In this document: positions 6,814 to 14,993 of the stretch, in pieces | How the letters are laid out: each line of letters opens with the position of its first letter | How positions within the stretch are numbered: the first letter of the stretch is position 1 | Virus record (IMG/VR): IMGVR_UViG_3300042691_002930 | Location: 1-24,312 of that record | Reading direction: 5' to 3' (one strand) | DNA: 24,312 nucleotides | Source of the DNA: a virus | Notes under the pieces: model-generated | The model's input: the letters and a program-made list of their open reading frames with translations, nothing else | What the model was told of the DNA's origin: nothing | The model's database searches: none | Position numbers and translations under genes: made by a program

Positions 6814-8624
6814 CCGAATGTTGCGGTTCTTACTCTTTGGCGTTGTAGTTGTTGCGAGGTCGTTACGTCACCACCCACAACGTATGCACGGATAGGTTGT
6901 TGGAACTGCCCACCTATGCTCTGCGCAAGTTGGTTTACTCCACCCTGTCCTACGACATTAAATTGTGGTGGTTGTGATGGCGCAGAAGGGGAGGTGATTG
7001 TTGCAGGCGGTGAGCCTCCTCCTGTTGGTTCTGCTGCATTGATGTTGCGGATGGATGCAACGGTTGTTGCTGCGAGTGCTGCTAATTGTATGCCCCTGTT
7101 TATTGAGCCAAAAGGCTCTGGTAGGGAGGTGCTATTCTTAAAGATTCCGACTGCTGCTTGCGCTGCATCTACAATTACGTTTGCCGTTGCTACGGCCTTG
7201 CTATTCTTAAATACTGCACCAAGCGCACCCTGCACCGCATCAATGCTTTGGTTTACCATTGCAGCCTTTGAGTCTTGTGCTGCCTTCTCTAATGCGGTTG
7301 TAGCATCCGTTGTCTTTTTTGTGATGGCAACAATCTCTGCTGACTGCTTTTCTTCAAGAGCAACCCTCTGCTCTGCCGACAACTCATCCAACTGAAGCAA
7401 GGCGAAGTACTTATCACGGACTGCGTTTATCTCACGTTGTTGGTCGGTGAGTAGGGTCTCAAATGCCTTATCTAAAAGCGCACCCTGTGAAACTGCATAG
7501 TCAGAGGCTGCCTTCTCCTGCAACGCTGCAAAGGCTTCTTCGGCTTTTATCTTCTCATCGGCTGCTGCTTTCTCCTCTGCCCTTAATCCCTTTACTTCAG
7601 TACCAAGCCTGCGCTTGCGAGCGATGCTCGCCTGCTCTAACTCCGATACACGAGCCTCTGCCTCTGCAATGGCTACCAACTGCTCCTCGTTTGTTTCTGA
7701 TATTCTCGCTTGCGCTTGAAGTGCTGAAAGCCTTAACTTTTGGTTTTTGATTTCTTTGGCTGCGACTGATTCTTCTAACTCCCCTGCTTTTAGTACCGCA
7801 GCGATACGCTCCTCTGTGCTTTTGGTTAGGTCATCAGCAACGAAGCGAGCCTCTGCAATCTGCTTGTTTGCCTTTGCACGTTCTACAATGAGCGCACGTT
7901 CTGCATCTTCTACATCGTTTAATAGTCCTGCGACTCTTGCTCCCTCTTTGGCTGCTGCTGCTAATGACTTGCTAAATTCAACCGCAGCCGCACCTGCTGC
8001 CGCAACCTTATCGGTTACGTTCTCAACTCCAAGTGCAATCTTGCCTGCGGCATCAGCAGCCGTCTTTGCTGCTGCGGAGAACTCACCCTTTAATGCAAGA
8101 CCGATTGCTTTGCCAAGAGCAGGCAGCAACTCCAAAAGCCCCTCAATGCGGTTGGTGATATTTTCTTTTAGCAGCTTGCCAAAGTCCTTGAGGGCTTGCT
8201 GCGGATTCTGGAATGCCTCAAAGAGTTTCTCGCCAAGTTTAACGAGTACATCCGTCAACTTGCCAACGACTGCACCAAGTGCGCCAAGAACAACCGCTAA
8301 CGCATCACCACCACGTTCCGTGTTCTTAAAGTAAGTGACAAGCGATGTTACTGCGACAAGCAGCGCACCCAATCCCGTAGCAATGATTGCTCCTTTAAGC
8401 GTACCGAATGCTTTTACCGCACTACCAATACCGCCCTGTAAGCTCTTGAACGCAGATACTGCACCGCCTGTGCGCTTATCAAGTGCCTCAAGACCGCTAC
8501 TGATAGCCTCGTTTGTCTCTTTGGCTTTTGTCTGGGTCTTGTCAGCCTCTATCCCTACGGCTTTAAGCGCAGCGATAGCGGATGTAGCATCCCCTTTAAT
8601 CTCAATTATTTCAACTGCCGCCAT
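6810..8624 (-). CDS. Tail tape measure protein (604 aa)
   Basis: The protein is long, Ala/Lys/Glu-rich and mostly helical. It has a hydrophobic segment at about residues 78-100 (AIIATGLGALLVAVTSLVTY) and a second apolar helical region around 105-190. A long coiled-coil block (about 220-460) follows, including LEESVAAKEIKNQKLRLSAL and AIAEAEARVSELEQ. The C-terminus is Gly/Pro/Gln-rich. This is the layout of tape measure proteins, which set tail length and leave the tube at DNA injection. At about 0.15 nm per residue the tail would be near 90 nm, suggesting a siphovirus. It lies between large tail proteins and the head protease, and its start overlaps a 50-residue ORF. Confidence 0.85.
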   Translation of the reverse strand: MAAVEIIEIKGDATSAIAALKAVGIEADKTQTKAKETNEAISSGLEALDKRTGGAVSAFKSLQGGIGSAVKAFGTLKGAIIATGLGALLVAVTSLVTYFKNTERGGDALAVVLGALGAVVGKLTDVLVKLGEKLFEAFQNPQQALKDFGKLLKENITNRIEGLLELLPALGKAIGLALKGEFSAAAKTAADAAGKIALGVENVTDKVAAAGAAAVEFSKSLAAAAKEGARVAGLLNDVEDAERALIVERAKANKQIAEARFVADDLTKSTEERIAAVLKAGELEESVAAKEIKNQKLRLSALQAQARISETNEEQLVAIAEAEARVSELEQASIARKRRLGTEVKGLRAEEKAAADEKIKAEEAFAALQEKAASDYAVSQGALLDKAFETLLTDQQREINAVRDKYFALLQLDELSAEQRVALEEKQSAEIVAITKKTTDATTALEKAAQDSKAAMVNQSIDAVQGALGAVFKNSKAVATANVIVDAAQAAVGIFKNSTSLPEPFGSINRGIQLAALAATTVASIRNINAAEPTGGGSPPATITSPSAPSQPPQFNVVGQGGVNQLAQSIGGQFQQPIRAYVVGGDVTTSQQLQRQRVRTATFG

Positions 8625-8758
8625 TGTAGCTTAATATATTCGTTCCATCCTTCGGGGAGTTTGTGCTTGCCTTTGGCGATTTCAACGCAATCACCTGCTC
8701 CAATCCACTCCTGTGAGTTTAGTATTTCAATTAAATAACTTAAATAGGTTGGCTTCAT
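8606..8758 (-). CDS. Small ORF coupled to the tape measure gene (50 aa)
   Basis: This 50-residue ORF is flanked by tight junctions. Its ATG overlaps the preceding stop in an ATGA arrangement at 8755-8758, and its stop lies 19 bases inside the tape measure gene. The product begins MKPTYLSYLIEILNSQEWIG and ends KLPEGWNEYIKLQWRQLK. It fills the only gap between the two tail genes. Position just before the tape measure gene is where tail assembly factors lie in other siphophages, but no family is recognised. The double overlap is the main reason to believe it. Confidence 0.7.
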   Translation of the reverse strand: MKPTYLSYLIEILNSQEWIGAGDCVEIAKGKHKLPEGWNEYIKLQWRQLK

Positions 8759-10881
8759 ACTACGTTAAGGAGTTCAAATGTTGCTTTGCCTGTGGTCATA
8801 TTCAGACTCACGTTGTTAATTAGGTACTTGGTGTTGTTCCAAATGATTGCATTCTGAAGGTTCAGCGTGATGATTTTACCGATAGGCAGCACCGCTTCCA
8901 CGTTGTACAACCTGCGTTGCTTGGCGTATAGGTCGGTGATGTAGTTGCTCCACTCGTTGTTGTAAAGAGTTCGGTTTACCGATTGCAGGTGGTACGGGTC
9001 TATGTCTGCGCCAAACGTGATAGTATGCGATGCCCCTGCGCTTGAGTAGCGGTTGGAGGTGTTGGCGTACCAAGCAACGGTGACCTCCTCGCTTGTGTTA
9101 TTATCAGCGTTTACAAATGCCACCGAGTTGGCCGATAAGTCGTAGTCATCAAAATAAGCATAAAATAAGATAGGCGCACCCAAGTAGGGATTAAACGTGC
9201 CATCCTCATTTGTCTCACTTGTGATGCTTTTATAGACAAGTACATTCGTAAGAGTACCTGTCTCTCGGTCTGTAAGCCTTTCAAATAGTGGACATTCAAA
9301 CGGCAGTTCAATCAAAAACTCATCGCCATCAAAAGTGAAGTCAACATTCAAATCACCATAGCCTACGTTGTTTGTTTGTTGGTATTGGAAGCCAAGTATC
9401 TGCTCGGTAGGTTGGTACTTAAATTCTATCTCCCTGTAAAGCGGTGGGCGGTTTACCACATACTCGGTTATGTCTAAATACTCTTGGTAGTCTTTGTCGC
9501 TTCCTGCTGCGTACCAATCATCCAACGGCTGAAGCAAGAAGCTCGTAGATGTAGTTGGCACAATCACCATATTGTACATCTTCAGAATCCCTGCCAAGAA
9601 GTCCTTTACCTTTATTTCGGGCATAATGTCTTGCACTACCACTTGAAAGGAATAGCTTGCAGATGCAGTTTGGTCAACTGAAAATTCACTTGTTGAAGTA
9701 ACGGAATCAATACCCGAATAGTCCGTGCATTGGTAGGTCATTGAAGTTGGCTGCTGTGGTCTAATAAACAACTGCACTTGCGCTCCTGTACCAAAGCCCA
9801 AAGAGGCCATAGTTGTAGTCACCGAAGATGCGGGGTGAGCGTTGACCTTAACCGCATAATCAAAAACCCCACCCTTAAAAACTGCAAGTTCATAGTTCTC
9901 ACTTACGTCTTTCATTGTGATTTGCAAATCGTAAGGAGCGTCATCGGGGACAGTCCAAGTGTCTGTGGCTAAATTAAACTGCGAACCGCTACCCGTATTG
10001 CGATTCATATTTATGAGTTGGTATTCTATGTCGTTACCACTCGCAAATAGATACCCCTCGTATCGGTGCAGCCATAGCGACAAATCAACAAACGGAGTAG
10101 CAGCCAAGAACGCACCCGTAAACGTGATGCCGTACTTCTGCTCCATTGCATCAAGAATAGCCGTCACCTTCAAGGCAGGCTTTAACTCGTAGTAGTGTAT
10201 GCCGTGTTGTTCACTTGCGCCTTTGTAGTGAAGGTTGGAATCGTTTTTATCTGCGGCATCAGAATCATAAAACCAATTCTTTACAGGGCTGCATAGCGGA
10301 TAAAACAACGGAGCGTAGGTATCGGTAGTAAGCCTATCAAATACCGCAGTATCGGAGTATTGGTGGTTTAGTTCTGCAAAGTCAAGGTCGTACAGATAGT
10401 CCTCGCCAAACAAATCAACAAGCGTTACAACATCCCCATAAAACGTCAAGGTGTAAGCGTACGGCTCTGTGCCTTTGAGTTGCACGTTCTCTACCTCTAT
10501 CACCCCTGTGCGGAATGGCAAGGAGTTTATTTCAATTCTTGCTGCCTGTCGCAGCCTGCCATCAAAAGTATTGGCAACAGAGGTGCTTGTTGCGCCTGCG
10601 TTCCAAGCCGTGTTAAAGGTATTCCAAGTGATGCCGATGCTATTCCATACCGGTGAGCCTCCCGTCTCGGTAGTGATAACCGAACTTGTGATGTTAGCGT
10701 TGTAGTAGTGCTGAAGTATCTCGTTATTGCGTGGGCTTGCAGGGATAGTGAACCCCTGCGTGAAGTCCGTGAACACCTTGCTGATGTCCTGCACGTTCTG
10801 TACCGACAGGTTGATGCTTATCTCCTCATCATCAAAAATGTCAAGCCTAAAGCCATTGACGTAAATATCAACCTTGTTCAT
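8755..10881 (-). CDS. Large tail/baseplate-type protein (708 aa)
   Basis: The 708-residue protein starts MNKVDIYVNGFRLDIFDDEE and has an N-terminal region (to about residue 170) with VFTDFTQGFTIPASPRN and YTLTFYGDVVTLVDLFGEDY. A long beta-rich body follows and ends NLQNAIIWNNTKYLINNVSL. The N-terminal layout is one I know from Bacteroidota phages and prophages, where such proteins sit by the tape measure gene and are annotated as tail or baseplate components. A Trp-heptad segment (WNSIGITWNTFNTAW) near residue 80-100 resembles the tail of the 74-residue protein. No enzymatic motif is seen. It starts by an ATGA overlap with the 409-residue gene and probably forms part of the tail tip. Confidence 0.7.
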   Translation of the reverse strand: MNKVDIYVNGFRLDIFDDEEISINLSVQNVQDISKVFTDFTQGFTIPASPRNNEILQHYYNANITSSVITTETGGSPVWNSIGITWNTFNTAWNAGATSTSVANTFDGRLRQAARIEINSLPFRTGVIEVENVQLKGTEPYAYTLTFYGDVVTLVDLFGEDYLYDLDFAELNHQYSDTAVFDRLTTDTYAPLFYPLCSPVKNWFYDSDAADKNDSNLHYKGASEQHGIHYYELKPALKVTAILDAMEQKYGITFTGAFLAATPFVDLSLWLHRYEGYLFASGNDIEYQLINMNRNTGSGSQFNLATDTWTVPDDAPYDLQITMKDVSENYELAVFKGGVFDYAVKVNAHPASSVTTTMASLGFGTGAQVQLFIRPQQPTSMTYQCTDYSGIDSVTSTSEFSVDQTASASYSFQVVVQDIMPEIKVKDFLAGILKMYNMVIVPTTSTSFLLQPLDDWYAAGSDKDYQEYLDITEYVVNRPPLYREIEFKYQPTEQILGFQYQQTNNVGYGDLNVDFTFDGDEFLIELPFECPLFERLTDRETGTLTNVLVYKSITSETNEDGTFNPYLGAPILFYAYFDDYDLSANSVAFVNADNNTSEEVTVAWYANTSNRYSSAGASHTITFGADIDPYHLQSVNRTLYNNEWSNYITDLYAKQRRLYNVEAVLPIGKIITLNLQNAIIWNNTKYLINNVSLNMTTGKATFELLNVV

Positions 10882-12107
10882 CGTACCAAGCTGCGCTCAT
10901 CAAAGCCAAAGTCAAAGGACATCGTGTAATTGATAAGTTTCGTATTCACACTCTTTTGGTACTCTATCGTTCCCCGATTGGGAACTGCACTCACCCAGTT
11001 GCTATTGGTATAGACCGCAACATATTCGCTCATCAAAATGTCCTCAATCGTTTCATCATAGTCTTGGTCAACGAACCCTGTGTTTAGGGTTAGGGTGTTG
11101 CGAGAGTTGACGTTAAAGGATTGATACTTGCCTACCTCCAATGAAGGGGTGGTGAAGCCATCGTTGTAGATGCTCTTTTGGTAAGAGTCCTGCGTGAAGT
11201 TACCGCGCTCATCGCTGCGCTTGAAGAAGGTGATAAAGTCAGCAACTCCAAAGCGGTTGATGAACGCCACCTGTACAGGAGTGTACTTCGCCTCACATTG
11301 AACATAGTACCTCACCGTTCCAATCGTGGTATTTGATGCGTTCTTTAGAATTACATCGTAGTACTGCCCTATGCCACCATTAGGTTGTGCGCTCGGCTTT
11401 AACTCGGAAGGCAAAAAAGGATTGTTCTCAAGGTTTGCTGCGCCAACGCCTGCATAGATTACAAGGTTTTGTGAGTTGTTGGTTGCGCGTGTTGGTGGGG
11501 CGGTGCTGACGGAACTCACATAAAAATCATCAGAATCACCACTCTGCCAACTGATAACAATTTTCGCAAGAGCATTGGCATTGCTATTGTTAATCGCAAG
11601 GGATTCGTAGTTACCGACAAGCACCTGCCGATTGCGATTCGTGGCAAGCACGGGTTGAGATACCGCAACAGGAGCGATGTTATCACGGGTTGCCCATCCA
11701 TCAGTCGTTAGGTATGCGTAGGCGGTAGGGGATTCATCTGGGAAGGTTGCGTTGGCGGGTGCTGCTCCGTTATTAGAGAATGTCACAGAGCCTTCGGGTA
11801 CTATCCACAACGCCTCACCCTGTGGGCTTTGCGTGTAGCCTATGTCATTCCATACGCTGAAGTCGTGGTAGAACTCCGAGCGCACAAGGTCGCTGATTTC
11901 AAAGTTGATGACTTGGTTTATTGAATAGTCTTTGCTCAACGAGTAGTTAAACGAACCCGATGCAGCAAGGACACCTGTGCGAATACGCAAGTTTAAGTCC
12001 ATCTCTGTGAGCGTGTCAAGAGCAAGAGCGTTATTCTTTGCCGTGATAAATTGTGGGCTTCTTGCCATTGCAAGGCTGCTCGGTGTGGAAAATACAGGTG
12101 TACTCAT
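10878..12107 (-). CDS. Tail-associated structural protein (409 aa)
   Basis: The 409-residue protein is beta-rich throughout, with many Asn, Ser and Thr residues. Segments include FNYSLSKDYSINQVINFEIS, VAFINRFGVADFITFFKRSD and a C-terminal YQKSVNTKLINYTMSFDFGF. The last part reads like a conserved tail-protein beta domain. The gene lies between a gp10-like gene and the 708-residue tail protein and is coupled to the latter by an ATGA overlap. I recognise the protein type only loosely from Bacteroidota phage tail modules. A distal tail or tip component is likely; the exact role is unknown. Confidence 0.62.
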   Translation of the reverse strand: MSTPVFSTPSSLAMARSPQFITAKNNALALDTLTEMDLNLRIRTGVLAASGSFNYSLSKDYSINQVINFEISDLVRSEFYHDFSVWNDIGYTQSPQGEALWIVPEGSVTFSNNGAAPANATFPDESPTAYAYLTTDGWATRDNIAPVAVSQPVLATNRNRQVLVGNYESLAINNSNANALAKIVISWQSGDSDDFYVSSVSTAPPTRATNNSQNLVIYAGVGAANLENNPFLPSELKPSAQPNGGIGQYYDVILKNASNTTIGTVRYYVQCEAKYTPVQVAFINRFGVADFITFFKRSDERGNFTQDSYQKSIYNDGFTTPSLEVGKYQSFNVNSRNTLTLNTGFVDQDYDETIEDILMSEYVAVYTNSNWVSAVPNRGTIEYQKSVNTKLINYTMSFDFGFDERSLVR

Positions 12108-12114
12108 TGTGTTT

Positions 12115-12612
12115 TTAGAAACTATTTTTTATTGCGTTAGCAATATCTGGTGGCAGTTTGTTAAATGCGATATTAAATGGTGTGCTAAAGAACTTCGTTG
12201 CAGGAATTCCCTGCCGATATACGGACTCACGGACTGCAAAAGGATTTAGCCCTTTGCTCTCTGACCAAGCCTTGAATGCAGACACAGGAGGCTTCTTGTC
12301 CTTGTAGGCAAATGGACTGTTGGGTGCTTTTTGCCTCCATATCTTGCCCTTGTTGTTTCGCCTGTTGAATGCACTCGTAGTCCTTCTCGTGCCTCCTGCG
12401 CCCTTTACTCCTTTGTCTTGGAACTCACCATAGTCCTCCATAAAGAAACTCATTGAGAACTTATCATTTGAGTAGTACACGCTATACCGAAGGGAATTGT
12501 AAAGGGTCTTGTTGAAGTTGTGCTTTCCTTTGGTGAGGTTGGTTCTCGCCTGCTGAATGACATATTTGCCAAAGTTAATTAGCACCGCAGCAACCAAGTC
12601 CTCCCGTGCCAT
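12115..12612 (-). CDS. HK97 gp10-like neck/tail completion protein (165 aa)
   Basis: The 165-residue basic protein begins with a helix (VLINFGKYVIQQARTNLTKG), followed by a beta part (SVYYSNDKFSMSFFMEDYGE) that ends in FQDKGVKG. A C-terminal helix reads PATKFFSTPFNIAFNKLPPD. The YGEFQDKG core and the R-Q-G-I-P-A-T-K-F-F end resemble the HK97 gp10 family of tail completion/neck proteins. It starts one base after the stop of the tail terminator-like gene, and this pairing is common in siphophages. The family call is from pattern memory. Confidence 0.65.
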   Translation of the reverse strand: MAREDLVAAVLINFGKYVIQQARTNLTKGKHNFNKTLYNSLRYSVYYSNDKFSMSFFMEDYGEFQDKGVKGAGGTRRTTSAFNRRNNKGKIWRQKAPNSPFAYKDKKPPVSAFKAWSESKGLNPFAVRESVYRQGIPATKFFSTPFNIAFNKLPPDIANAIKNSF

Positions 12613-12613
12613 T

Positions 12614-13081
12614 TTAGCAGACGCTTATCTCGGTGTTAGCAAGCAGCACATCAAAGGTTGCAGTCCATCCTGCAAGCAGGTTCTCGAACCTCTCGCTGAA
12701 GGGAACGCAAGAGGCAGTACCATCCAACTGATAAAGGTCGGTGTACAACGTACCCCTGCGCAGTTCTGTGATGACATCGTTGATGACCGCTAACTGGGTG
12801 TTCAAGATATCCTGCTCATTGCTAACCCCATAGAACGGCTCTGCCTGTAAGCGTGGATTCTCTTTGGTTTCATCTACCAAGTCCATACAAACAAGGCTTA
12901 CATTCATACGGACTATCTGTCCATCAAATGTTGCTTGGTTGATGATGATGTGACTCAAGGGGAAGATGGTCTGCTTGTTTAGGTCTATGTCAAAAATATC
13001 CCCTGTCGTTACCACGCTGACTTGGCTATGCGCCTCAAGGGTGTCTTTCAGCTTGGTGGTGATGTCGTAGAACTGTCTCAT
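12614..13081 (-). CDS. Tail terminator-like protein (155 aa)
   Basis: The 155-residue protein has the mixed alpha/beta make-up of gpU-type tail terminators. It has an N-terminal helix (FYDITTKLKDTLEAHSQVSV), a strand block (LSHIIINQATFDGQIVRMNV followed by SLVCMDLVDET), a helix (DILNTQLAVINDVITELRRG) and a final strand pair (LLAGWTATFDVLLANTEISV). In siphophages a terminator caps the tube. The gene starts by ATGA overlap (13078-13081) with the -1 frame ORF upstream, not with the longer 0-frame gene. Function is inferred from fold-like layout and location next to a gp10-like gene. Confidence 0.6.
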   Translation of the reverse strand: MRQFYDITTKLKDTLEAHSQVSVVTTGDIFDIDLNKQTIFPLSHIIINQATFDGQIVRMNVSLVCMDLVDETKENPRLQAEPFYGVSNEQDILNTQLAVINDVITELRRGTLYTDLYQLDGTASCVPFSERFENLLAGWTATFDVLLANTEISVC

Positions 13082-13332
13082 TTTATTGACTTCTTTATTA
13101 GGTCGTTTTCAACCTCTTGCTTTTGCTTTTCAAAGGTGAGGAAGTGTAGGCATTGGTGGATGGAAAGTTGTGTAATTGACTCAAACTGCCTAATGTCTCC
13201 CTTAGCGAGTTGATAGATTGTTGCATACCATCCCCATTGCTTGGCGAATTGTCCTTGCTTGGAGTATTCGTTTGACTCTTCGCCTCCAAAGAGGTCAGCA
13301 TAGCTTGCAGTAACTCGTTCCCTAAATGCCAA
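13078..13332 (-). CDS. Overlapping -1 frame ORF, possible frameshift extension
   Basis: This 84-codon stretch lies in the -1 frame inside the 3' part of the chaperone-like gene. It reads as a genuine protein: FAKQWGWYATIYQLAKGDIR, then QLSIHQCLHFLTFEKQKQEV. I recall a KWGWY-LAKGD-LTFEK protein family in Bacteroidota phages. No ATG exists in this frame upstream or within it; the only local start is TTG at 13330-13332, directly at the T9 run. Its stop overlaps the next gene's ATG as ATGA. Expression may be by -1 frameshifting (fusion of about 244 residues) or by TTG initiation. Both frames look coding across about 230 bases. Confidence 0.68.
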   Translation of the reverse strand: MAFRERVTASYADLFGGEESNEYSKQGQFAKQWGWYATIYQLAKGDIRQFESITQLSIHQCLHFLTFEKQKQEVENDLIKKSIK

Positions 13333-13811
13333 AAAAAAAGCGTTGCGCCCATCGCAACATTCATCGGGGCTTGCTTCATCTGCTCCGAGTACTTGCCTGC
13401 TCCCTCGTATGGCTCTATCAGGTACCGATGCTTGACCTCGCTTGTGATAGGGCGATACAATACCGCCATCGCTTTGTGCAGGTCTTGTACGTCTTGCAGG
13501 TAGCCGTCAAGGTCAACGAACTCACCGTAGGTGATATTGTCAAGCTCTGGTATGAACCCGTACTTGGTGTCCCCCATCGTGAAGGTTGGCGTGAGGCTTG
13601 GCTTCTCGTTTATCATCGCACTAATGTGCTTGCTGATATGGCTCACATCTTTGATGCGTACGTTAGGAAGATTGGCAAGAGGCACTCCGCAGAATATCTC
13701 AAGCATCTTGTGTGTCAAGAACTCCTCATCGCCCTCAAGCCTCGCAAAGCGTTGGTATTGGTCAAGCGTTATCTCCGACAGGGAGGTGGGTACAATTACC
13801 TTTAGTTCCAT
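13098..13811 (-). CDS. Tail assembly chaperone-like protein, 0 frame (237 aa)
   Basis: The 237-residue protein begins MELKVIVPTSLSEITLDQYQ and has a helical core (EFLTHKMLEIFCGVPLANLP; YGEFVDLDGYLQDVQDLHKA; MAVLYRPITSEVKHRYLIEP). Past the T9 run it continues FFWHLGNELLQAMLTSLEAK and ends in a Ser/Asn/Thr/Lys-rich tail. I recognise the N-terminal type from Bacteroidota phages, where it lies between terminase and tail genes. The overlapping -1 ORF and the slippery run recall the gpG/gpGT tail chaperone pair, which holds the tape measure before tube assembly. That role is inferred; here the gene is well separated from the tape measure gene. It starts 19 bases after the terminase stop, preceded by leader repeat C. 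Confidence 0.66.
   Translation of the reverse strand: MELKVIVPTSLSEITLDQYQRFARLEGDEEFLTHKMLEIFCGVPLANLPNVRIKDVSHISKHISAMINEKPSLTPTFTMGDTKYGFIPELDNITYGEFVDLDGYLQDVQDLHKAMAVLYRPITSEVKHRYLIEPYEGAGKYSEQMKQAPMNVAMGATLFFWHLGNELLQAMLTSLEAKSQTNTPSKDNSPSNGDGMQQSINSLRETLGSLSQLHNFPSTNAYTSSPLKSKSKRLKTT
13331..13340 (-). promoter_or_regulatory. Candidate -1 ribosomal frameshift site (C-T9-GG)
   Basis: On the minus strand the 0-frame codons read CTT TTT TTT TGG (Leu158, Phe159, Phe160, Trp161). This contains the slippery heptamer T-TTT-TTT in the correct phase for -1 slippage. Slipping joins residue 160 to Leu-Ala-Phe-Arg of the overlapping ORF. A downstream pseudoknot or stem was not established by eye. 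A homopolymer sequencing error is the main alternative. Confidence 0.55.
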
Positions 13812-13816
13812 TATTA

Positions 13817-13833
13817 AAATAACCTTTTAGTTT
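13817..13833 (-). repeat. Leader repeat C, copy 2 (AAACTAAAAGGTTATTT)
   Basis: Identical to 3250-3266. Here it starts at the terminase large subunit stop codon and ends 5 bases before the ATG of the chaperone-like gene, with AAAAGG as a plausible ribosome binding site. Confidence 0.6.
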
Positions 13834-14993
13834 TAGCGTATGGCATACCTTCCAAAGTTAGGTCTGCTGAGTTTGTTGTAGGTCGCATAGCGAAGAGCAT
13901 CAATGGCGTGGTTGAATGCATCAATGGGGCGATTAAGTAGGTTGCCGTTCTTATCTTCTACCCATTTGTAATTCTGAAGTTCCTTGATTAGGTTGCTGCT
14001 TCGTGGGGTTACAAATAGCTTGTGCCGCTTCAGCACGTCAATACCCACTATGACGCTATCTGCGCCCTTCTGCGTGGGTTTCACGTTCCACCCCATACGA
14101 TGCAGCTCCTCAATAGATTTGGGTTCAGCAGAGTCAGCATATATCTCCGTACGTCTGTCAAGCCCAAGTGAGGCAAGTACGTTGCTAATGTCGGGATTTG
14201 TCATCCCCGTGCGGTAAATCAACTCATCCACATAAAGGTTGTCCCCCGACTTATAAACTGCCACAAGTGCAGTTGGGTCGTTGGTGTAACCAAAGTCCAT
14301 CCCGTGACATAAGAGCGTGGCATCCGTTGGTATCTCTGCCTGCCCGTATTGGAAGATGGTGGCTCTGCTCATACCACGTTCTCCTAATCCATAGATTCTC
14401 CAGTAGTCATTGTCCGTATGTTGCAGCCTTTCTATCTCCTCCACGATTGAGGCATCCAAGAACGGATTGTCAAGGTAGGTGGACTGGATGTAGGTAACGT
14501 CATCCCTCGTTAGCAGCTTATCGTATATCCAATGGAATGCATCTGAGGGGTTGTAGTCAACCCATATCTTGCCTGTGGTACGAATCAAGAGCTGAAAGAA
14601 ATCCTCCCAAGTAAGTTCGTTGGCTTCATTGCAGAATAGGTAGTCACGTCTTGCTCCTCGTTTCTTCTGCGGTTGGTCAAGGCTGATAAACTCAAAGAGG
14701 TTGCCATTCAACTCGTAGGTGTAGTCGCTCTTGTTATGCCGTGCCTCATCATAGAGACCGTTGGCATTTAGGATTTCAAAGAAGTCACGATAGGCCGTCA
14801 TCTTCAGAGACGGCAGAGACTTGCGCACAATAGAATACACCTTGCCCCTATCCTCCATCGCCATCACGATGAGCATCTGCAAAAGCGAGTAGGTTTTACC
14901 AGAACGGCTGCCGCCTTGATTGACTACTATCCGAGTTGGTGCGGTGTAGTTCTTCTCAAAGAGTTCGCTACTCTTTAGGTTTAGTTCGGACAA
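13833..14993 (-). CDS. Terminase large subunit
   Basis: The 386-residue protein is the packaging motor. The ATPase domain has Walker A at about 27-34 (GGSRSGKT) and Walker B with catalytic Glu at 117-124 (YLFCNEAN). The C-terminal RNase H-like nuclease domain has three acidic motifs: MDFGYTNDPTALV (Asp232), YADSAEP (Asp287) and DAFNHAIDALRYA (Asp358/Asp365). The motifs are complete, so it should be functional. The compact length suits the HK97/PBSX-like Terminase_3/6 type. Its start overlaps the small subunit gene by 26 bases. It is followed by the tail module instead of a portal gene. Confidence 0.95.
   Translation of the reverse strand: MSELNLKSSELFEKNYTAPTRIVVNQGGSRSGKTYSLLQMLIVMAMEDRGKVYSIVRKSLPSLKMTAYRDFFEILNANGLYDEARHNKSDYTYELNGNLFEFISLDQPQKKRGARRDYLFCNEANELTWEDFFQLLIRTTGKIWVDYNPSDAFHWIYDKLLTRDDVTYIQSTYLDNPFLDASIVEEIERLQHTDNDYWRIYGLGERGMSRATIFQYGQAEIPTDATLLCHGMDFGYTNDPTALVAVYKSGDNLYVDELIYRTGMTNPDISNVLASLGLDRRTEIYADSAEPKSIEELHRMGWNVKPTQKGADSVIVGIDVLKRHKLFVTPRSSNLIKELQNYKWVEDKNGNLLNRPIDAFNHAIDALRYATYNKLSRPNFGRYAIR

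Noticed and set aside
7747-8334. 195-codon plus-strand frame opposite the tape measure gene
   Set aside because: It is the complement of an Ala/Lys-rich coiled-coil gene, has a Ser/Ala-dominated composition and no leader; all tight gene junctions are on the other strand.
13326-13805. 159-codon plus-strand frame opposite the chaperone-like gene
   Set aside because: It lies fully antisense to a gene with good protein features in two frames and has no plausible domain.
13853-13860. TAACTTTG as a promoter -7 box before the chaperone-like gene
   Set aside because: It lies in the terminase coding end and has no TTG box 17-22 bases upstream.
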